Below, piece by piece: positions 59,058-64,000 of a stretch of DNA of 64,000 nucleotides. Source of the DNA: Nageia nagi (lineage: Eukaryota > Pinophyta); assembly GCA_050084985.1 (NCBI GenBank), contig JBITNC010000001.1, forward strand, positions 197,284,001 to 197,348,000, read 5' to 3'. Numbering within the stretch: the stretch's first letter is position 1; each line of letters opens with the position of its first letter. The notes under the pieces were generated by a model. It made no database searches. It was given only the letters and a program-made list of their open reading frames with translations, and was not told where the DNA came from. The translations under genes were made by a program, and so were the position numbers.

Positions 59058-60300
59058 ATGCAGCCCAATGATCAAGTAAATGTAATGAATAAGGCTCAAA
59101 TAAGGCCAAAGCCAAAACCTCCCAAATAATGGTAGAGTATTCTTCTACAAGAGAAACCCTTCATTAAAGAAGCAATCAATGTGATTTTGGAGCCAAACTT
59201 CACCCAAGATATGGTAAGAATTATAATCCCTAAAAGTATCATAAATTTATAAGAAGATGGATTGAAAAATGCCCTTTTTGGATGATTTTTTGGGGTTCAA
59301 TCTCCTCTTGAACTTATCTAAAGTTGGATGAAAGAAATATGGAGCACCAAAGGCCTTGTCTCCCTCATTGCACTCCCTAAAGAATGTCTAATTTTCAAAT
59401 TCCAATTCAATGAAGACTTATAAAAAGTAGTTAAACTGGGGACTTGGTTTTTAAGGAAGAAAGGTTTGGTCATCAAAAAGTGGGAAAAGAGCTTCTCTTC
59501 TAAAATAAAAAAAAATTCAATCTAATCCCTACTTGAGTCTCATTACTTGGCCTCCATCCATCATGTTAGCATCTGAGTGTGATCTTAGGAGTTGCTAAGG
59601 TAATAGTTACATTAGTCACAATTGAAAGAATGACTCAAATAAAACTAAAACTTATTGATTCAATATTTGTAGTCAATTTAGATATCAAAAAACTATTGAT
59701 GAAGGAAATTAAATTTTAAATAAGAGGATGGAAGAGAATAGATTCAACCAATTGTATATGAAAATTTGCCAATTCAGTATGGGATCTGTAAAAGTTATGA
59801 TCATTACAACAAATATTATCCAAAGAAGAAAATAAATGGGGAAGAAAGAAGGGCCAAATAAAGACATGGGAATATAACTCAAAGGAGGGAAGGTTAGAAA
59901 TAATGGAAGATAGTTCCTAAACAAAAAGCATAGAAAAATTAGAAGAATTTTAGTAAACTGATAACAAAAACCTTGATAAAGTCACCTAGTAAAGGAAAAT
60001 AGAATAGTAATAAAGAAAATCATCTAAGAACTAATAAAAACCCATACAAAGTATTAGAAATATTGGAAGTAGTGATAGGGAAAATATCAATTATCAATCA
60101 AACTTTTCAGAGAATGAAAGCACATATATGGAAGTAGTAGAGGTGATAGAAGGTGAAGAGGGAGAGGAAATAAGAAGGATTATGAAATGTGTAAGAAATG
60201 AAAATAATCAAGAAATAACTACAATAACTCAAAAATAGGCCTTCAAATAAGATAGAGAAGGTATCCCATCCAAAACTATCCTAAATACAAAAAATACCAA
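59058..60300 (+). pseudogene. LINE ORF1 (RNA-binding protein)
   Basis: Likely start ATG 59058: MQPNDQVNVMNKAQIRPKPK, then a stop. The domain continues with PFIKEAINVILEPNFTQDMV, NALFGWFFGVQSPLELI, WSTKGLVSLIALPKECLIF and TWFLRKKGLVIKKWEKSF. This is the DUF4283 pattern (...P...W...W...G.....LP.G...F.F......V...G.W...) found in ORF1 of plant L1 elements. A degraded zinc knuckle, YENLPIQYGICKSYDHYNKY, lies at about 59755. ORF1 proteins coat the LINE RNA. Stops throughout; the end is not clear. Confidence 0.78.
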
Positions 60301-60429
60301 ATGTCAAGCAACCCCATGTAGGAAGATAATCTTGAAGAGAACAAAGAAACAAACTCACTAAACAAGATATTGCTAATGGTAAGCAACACACTCTAGGGTA
60401 GAGTGTAGGCCAAGGGGCCTCTAGATTGC

Positions 60430-61730
60430 CTAAATGAAGATTTTATCCTAAAATATAAGGGGTTGCAATGCCTCAAGAAGATAGAGATACTTTAGAGATC
60501 TTTGGCATGAAAAAAGCCTAATATGGTACTCATACATGAATCTAAAGTTAAATAAGGTTGTATAATAGAAACTAAATGAAGAATTTGTAAGGAAGTGAAT
60601 TTATAATGGTGCATCAGGTGGATTTATGACTCTTTAGGACCCATTCATAATACAACCATGAAGAATTCAATCGTAGAATTGCTCCAATAGGTATATCCAC
60701 ACATCTATTTCTAATATTAAGCATAATTTTAAATTTATTAATAATAATTTTTATGCTCCTAATGATTCAATCAAAAAAATAAGAGTGTTTGAAATCCTAT
60801 TTGAGGATAAAATCTCCTTCCCATATACTCCATGGATCATTATGGGAGATTTTAATACCATTCTCCATCCTCATGAGAAATCAAGGGGAGGTAAGGAAAA
60901 AAAAGTGATATGGCAGATCTAAAAAAAATATTAAATTCATTTAGACTTAACTAGAGTAGAATTCACCTAGAATAATATGGGGATAGAAGAAGACTTCATT
61001 CAATCTAAATTAAATAGAGTTGCATGCTCCCCTTATGGGATTGAAAAATTCCTAGACTAATCCCTTATGGCCCAAACCAAGATCTCCTCTGATCACCTCC
61101 CCCTCCTTCTACAAGCTTCCCCTTATAATAAAAAAAGTATTCTTCTTTGTTTGAATCTATTTGGCTCATGCACCCACAACTTGAGGATAATATTGAAGAA
61201 TGGTGGAATATGAAGGTCAATGGAACCAAAATATTCTAGGTTTACAAAAATTGATTCTATTGAAGAAAAAATAAAGAAAAAGAGCATATATTATTCAAAC
61301 ATATTAAAATAGAGAAAGAGGAAATAAAAAATGAGCTAGATGAATTAGAAATCATACTTCAAAGAGAAGGTAAGTCCCAAAAATTGTAACACAAGAAGAT
61401 AACTTGTAAAGTCAATACCAAACTATACTACAAAAAGAAGAGATTTTTTGGAGGAAAAAATTTAGAATTACTTATATTAAAGAAGGTGATCAAAATACTA
61501 AATTATTCAAGCTTTTAGCTTTGAGAAGGAGGGCCTTCAATAAGATCAATTATTTAGAAAGAGATGATAAAAGCATAACAAAAGATGATAAAGAAATGAA
61601 AGAACTTGCAGTCTTTTATAAAAACATGCTCACAAAAGATATGGAACAAGATTGTAACACAACCAAAGAGCTATTAAAAACATCCCAATTTTGGTCAATG
61701 AAGAAGATAATTCAAAGCTCATAGCCTCGC
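60430..61730 (+). pseudogene. LINE ORF2, endonuclease and linker
   Basis: The APE-type endonuclease nicks the target DNA. Visible motifs: NIRGCNASRR and KPNMVLIHESKVK (usual WN.RG.N and QE.K), PWIIMGDFNTILHPHEKSRG with the catalytic GDFN (60845-60856), LNRVACSPYGIEKF and SSDHLPLLL with the SDH motif (61089-61097). The linker before reverse transcriptase is partly open at 61521-61724 (RRRAFNKINYLERDDKSITK). Broken by stops and frame changes. Confidence 0.82.
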
Positions 61731-64000
61731 TCTCTAAGAAGAAGATTACTTCCACTATCTTTATGAAAGAAAAAGATAATGCTCGAGGCCCCAATGGATT
61801 TTATACCTATTTTTTTCAATAATTATGGAATATTGTAGGAAATGATGTCATCAAAGTAGTCTAGGAATTTCAAAAATACAACACCTTGCTAGAATGTTGG
61901 AATACTACCTTACTAACATTAATTGATAAGGTACAAGATGAGAAAAACCTCAAAAATTTCATACCAATTGGACTATGTATTACAAACTATAAAATCATCA
62001 CAAAGCTAATGGCCAACAAAATGGTAGAGATTCTCCCTAAAATCATCTCGATTGAATAAGATGGATTTGTAAGAGATAGATGAATAATAGATGTTATTAT
62101 TTTAATGCATGAGGTAGTGCATTCTACAAAATCATCTAAGGAGGAAGAAATGATTATTTAAATTGATATGCAAAAGGATTATGATCAAGTTTCATGGAGG
62201 GTCTTAGATCATGTGCTATAAAGGTTTGACTTTATGGATCAATAGAGAACATGGGTTAATCTATGTATACCATCAACTACATTTTCAATTCTCATAAATG
62301 AGGAAGCAACTAGATTATTAAACTCCTCCAAAGGTCTTAGAAAAGGGGAACCCTTATCTCCCTATATATTCATCATAATGGTAGAAGCATTAGGGATAAA
62401 TTTGAGAAAGATAAATCAGTGATAAGATATTAGAGGGATTAGGCTTGCAAACAAGTTTCCCCCAATCACTCATCATCAATTTGTTGATGATACCATCCTA
62501 TTAGGAAAATAAATTATTGAAAAAGTAATTATTATGAAGAGCATTTTAGATAAATATGAAAATTCCATAGATCAAAAAATTAACTATGAAAAAACTAACA
62601 TATACTTTTCCAACACCCCCAATGGAGAAAACATGAAATTACATAAATTTTTTAGTGCCAAATTGGAACCCTCCCAACCATTTATTTAGGAATGCCTCTC
62701 TTTGAAGGTAAAGTGAAAAGGATATTTTGGAACAAATATTTACATAGATTTGATAAGAAAATGGCTGGGTGTAAAGTGCTCTTTTGAGCATGGTTGAAAA
62801 AATACAACATGCTAATGCCTTACTTCAGAGAATTATAGTATATATAGCTAGTGTATTCAAAATTATAGCCATTATTATGGAAAAAGTTGATCAAATTTGT
62901 AAAAGATTCATATGGACTAACATGAAAGATAAAAAAGGATGTCACTAGTTTCTTCAAATAAATTTTACAGGAAAATATTTGTAGGATATCACTAATCGCT
63001 TCAAAGGCATTGCAACTAAAACTTTCCCAAAAACTCTATTAGAACCTAGAAAAGGATTGAATCATAATCTATAACAATAAATAATTGGAGGGAACTAATT
63101 GTCTACTCATTCTTAGAAACCACCCAAAAGGTTCCACCTTCTAGAAAGTGTTGTTAGAGGTTAGAGAAATCATAGAAGCTAATGCAATCTAGGAAGTTAA
63201 CAATGACCAAACCATCATGTTTTGGGATGAGAAATGGTTAGGTACTACAACTTTAGCTGATGAATAATAATGGATCCATATAATGATATGGGGAATAAAA
63301 TAGATTTGATCTTAAAGTAGCTAATTACCTTTATCACCAAGATAATGAAGTTTATTGGGCCCTCCCTCCTACCAATAATGAACATCTTGCCCATACAAAA
63401 GCAAAACTCTTACATAAATTGGATAGAATTAGGATATACCCTACTCAAAAACTAGATTACCTTCACTAGATGAATGAAAAAGGAAATAAAATGGAATAAT
63501 CCATCAAAATAGGTTACCATTATCTAAATGGGAACCCAAAAGATCTTCGTAAAAAACATTGGATGAGTGTCTATATTAAGGGACTAATCCTTGAGATAAC
63601 TTGTTTCCTTTCTATTATAGTGTTAAATAGAATTCATACTAATTACATAATGAAAAGGAAAGGATTGATATTTTCTAGTAGATGCACCTTATGCATGAAA
63701 TATGAAGAGACATTTTCCCACCTATTCCTCCATTACAAGTATGCTGTTGAACTTTAGAAGTGAACATGTATATTAGAATGGGAAAGTAATAAGTTAAAAA
63801 TAATTTGGGAAATGGTCCCCCCATGTATGTTGAATATTATGGAAAGAAAGGAACACCATTTTGTTTAAATAACATAGGTAAAATGTAGTCAAAGCCTAGA
63901 AATAATGCTTTAGACTATTGATTAAGAATATTGATCATTGTATACAGTTGGAATCCACTAAAGAGACTAATTCATTTGAAATAAGTTTTCAAATCCAATT
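61731..64000 (+). pseudogene. LINE ORF2, reverse transcriptase and C-terminal part
   Basis: Reverse transcriptase motifs in order: ARGPNGFYTYFF; FIPIGLCITNYKIITKLMAN; IIXIDMQKDYDQVSWRVLDH; SSKGLRKGEPLSPYIFIIMV; and HHQFVDDTILLG with the catalytic Asp pair at 62480-62491 intact. The C-terminal zinc motif RCTLCMKYEETFSHLFLHYK (within 63563-63757) matches zf-RVT, with the last Cys replaced by Tyr. The LWN-type tail (LNIMERKEHHFV) follows near 63830. At least six stops. Continues past 64000. Confidence 0.86.

Larger units (their letters stand above)
59058..64000 (+). mobile_element. LINE (L1-like) retrotransposon, decayed, runs off the window
   Basis: ORF1 with a DUF4283-type domain and zinc knuckle is followed by ORF2 with endonuclease, reverse transcriptase and a C-terminal zinc-binding motif, the plant L1 layout. 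All on the plus strand and in order. No LTRs. The 3' end, poly-A tail and target duplication lie beyond the window. Many stops and frameshifts. Confidence 0.88.

Overview
This window looks like intergenic DNA from a large, repeat-rich plant nuclear genome. A gymnosperm such as a conifer is my inference, from AT-rich sequence, old nested LTR retrotransposons and a long degenerate telomere-like array. I found no intact cellular gene and no rRNA, tRNA or CRISPR array. Almost everything I can name is a decayed transposable element.

Layout, left to right. 1-777: unidentified AT-rich DNA. 778-6455: a near-complete Ty1/copia element on the plus strand. 7187-12714 (element E1, minus): a complete LTR element with an imperfect 5-bp target duplication. 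14316-36603 (E3, minus): another LTR element, split by E4 (17125-34675, plus). E4's own 3' LTR is split by E5 (21657-33898, minus), a large Ty3/gypsy element of Tat/Ogre type. E5 in turn holds a solo LTR (27523-28918, perfect ATAAG duplication) inside its RNase H gene and a second related LTR fragment (about 30291-31404) inside gag. That is four insertion levels. 39100-45670 (E6 complex): a relative of E3 caught between two copies of a 1.6-kb retroelement-derived segment. 49140-50964: a tandem satellite with four nearly identical 273-bp units and older diverged units upstream. 52911-54476: an intron-containing gene relic on the minus strand, possibly a plant DNA-transposon protein. 55280-57780: 2.5 kb of degenerate telomere-like repeats broken by AT-rich blocks. 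59058-64000: a LINE (L1-like) on the plus strand, running off the window.

The most unusual system is the E1/E3/E4/E6 group. These elements keep paired LTRs, an initiator-Met-type primer site (E6 incomplete), gag with a zinc knuckle, and an aspartic protease. Where a gypsy element should have reverse transcriptase, RNase H and integrase, they carry something else. E1 and E4 have an array of 10-residue (30-bp) repeats plus a shared C-terminal segment. E3, and in decayed form E6, has an unrelated region of about 420 residues with three 14-residue repeats. Presumably they move with enzymes from autonomous relatives. The recurring extra region suggests a non-autonomous gag-protease-X lineage. All coding sequences here are broken, so any activity is in the past or elsewhere in the genome.
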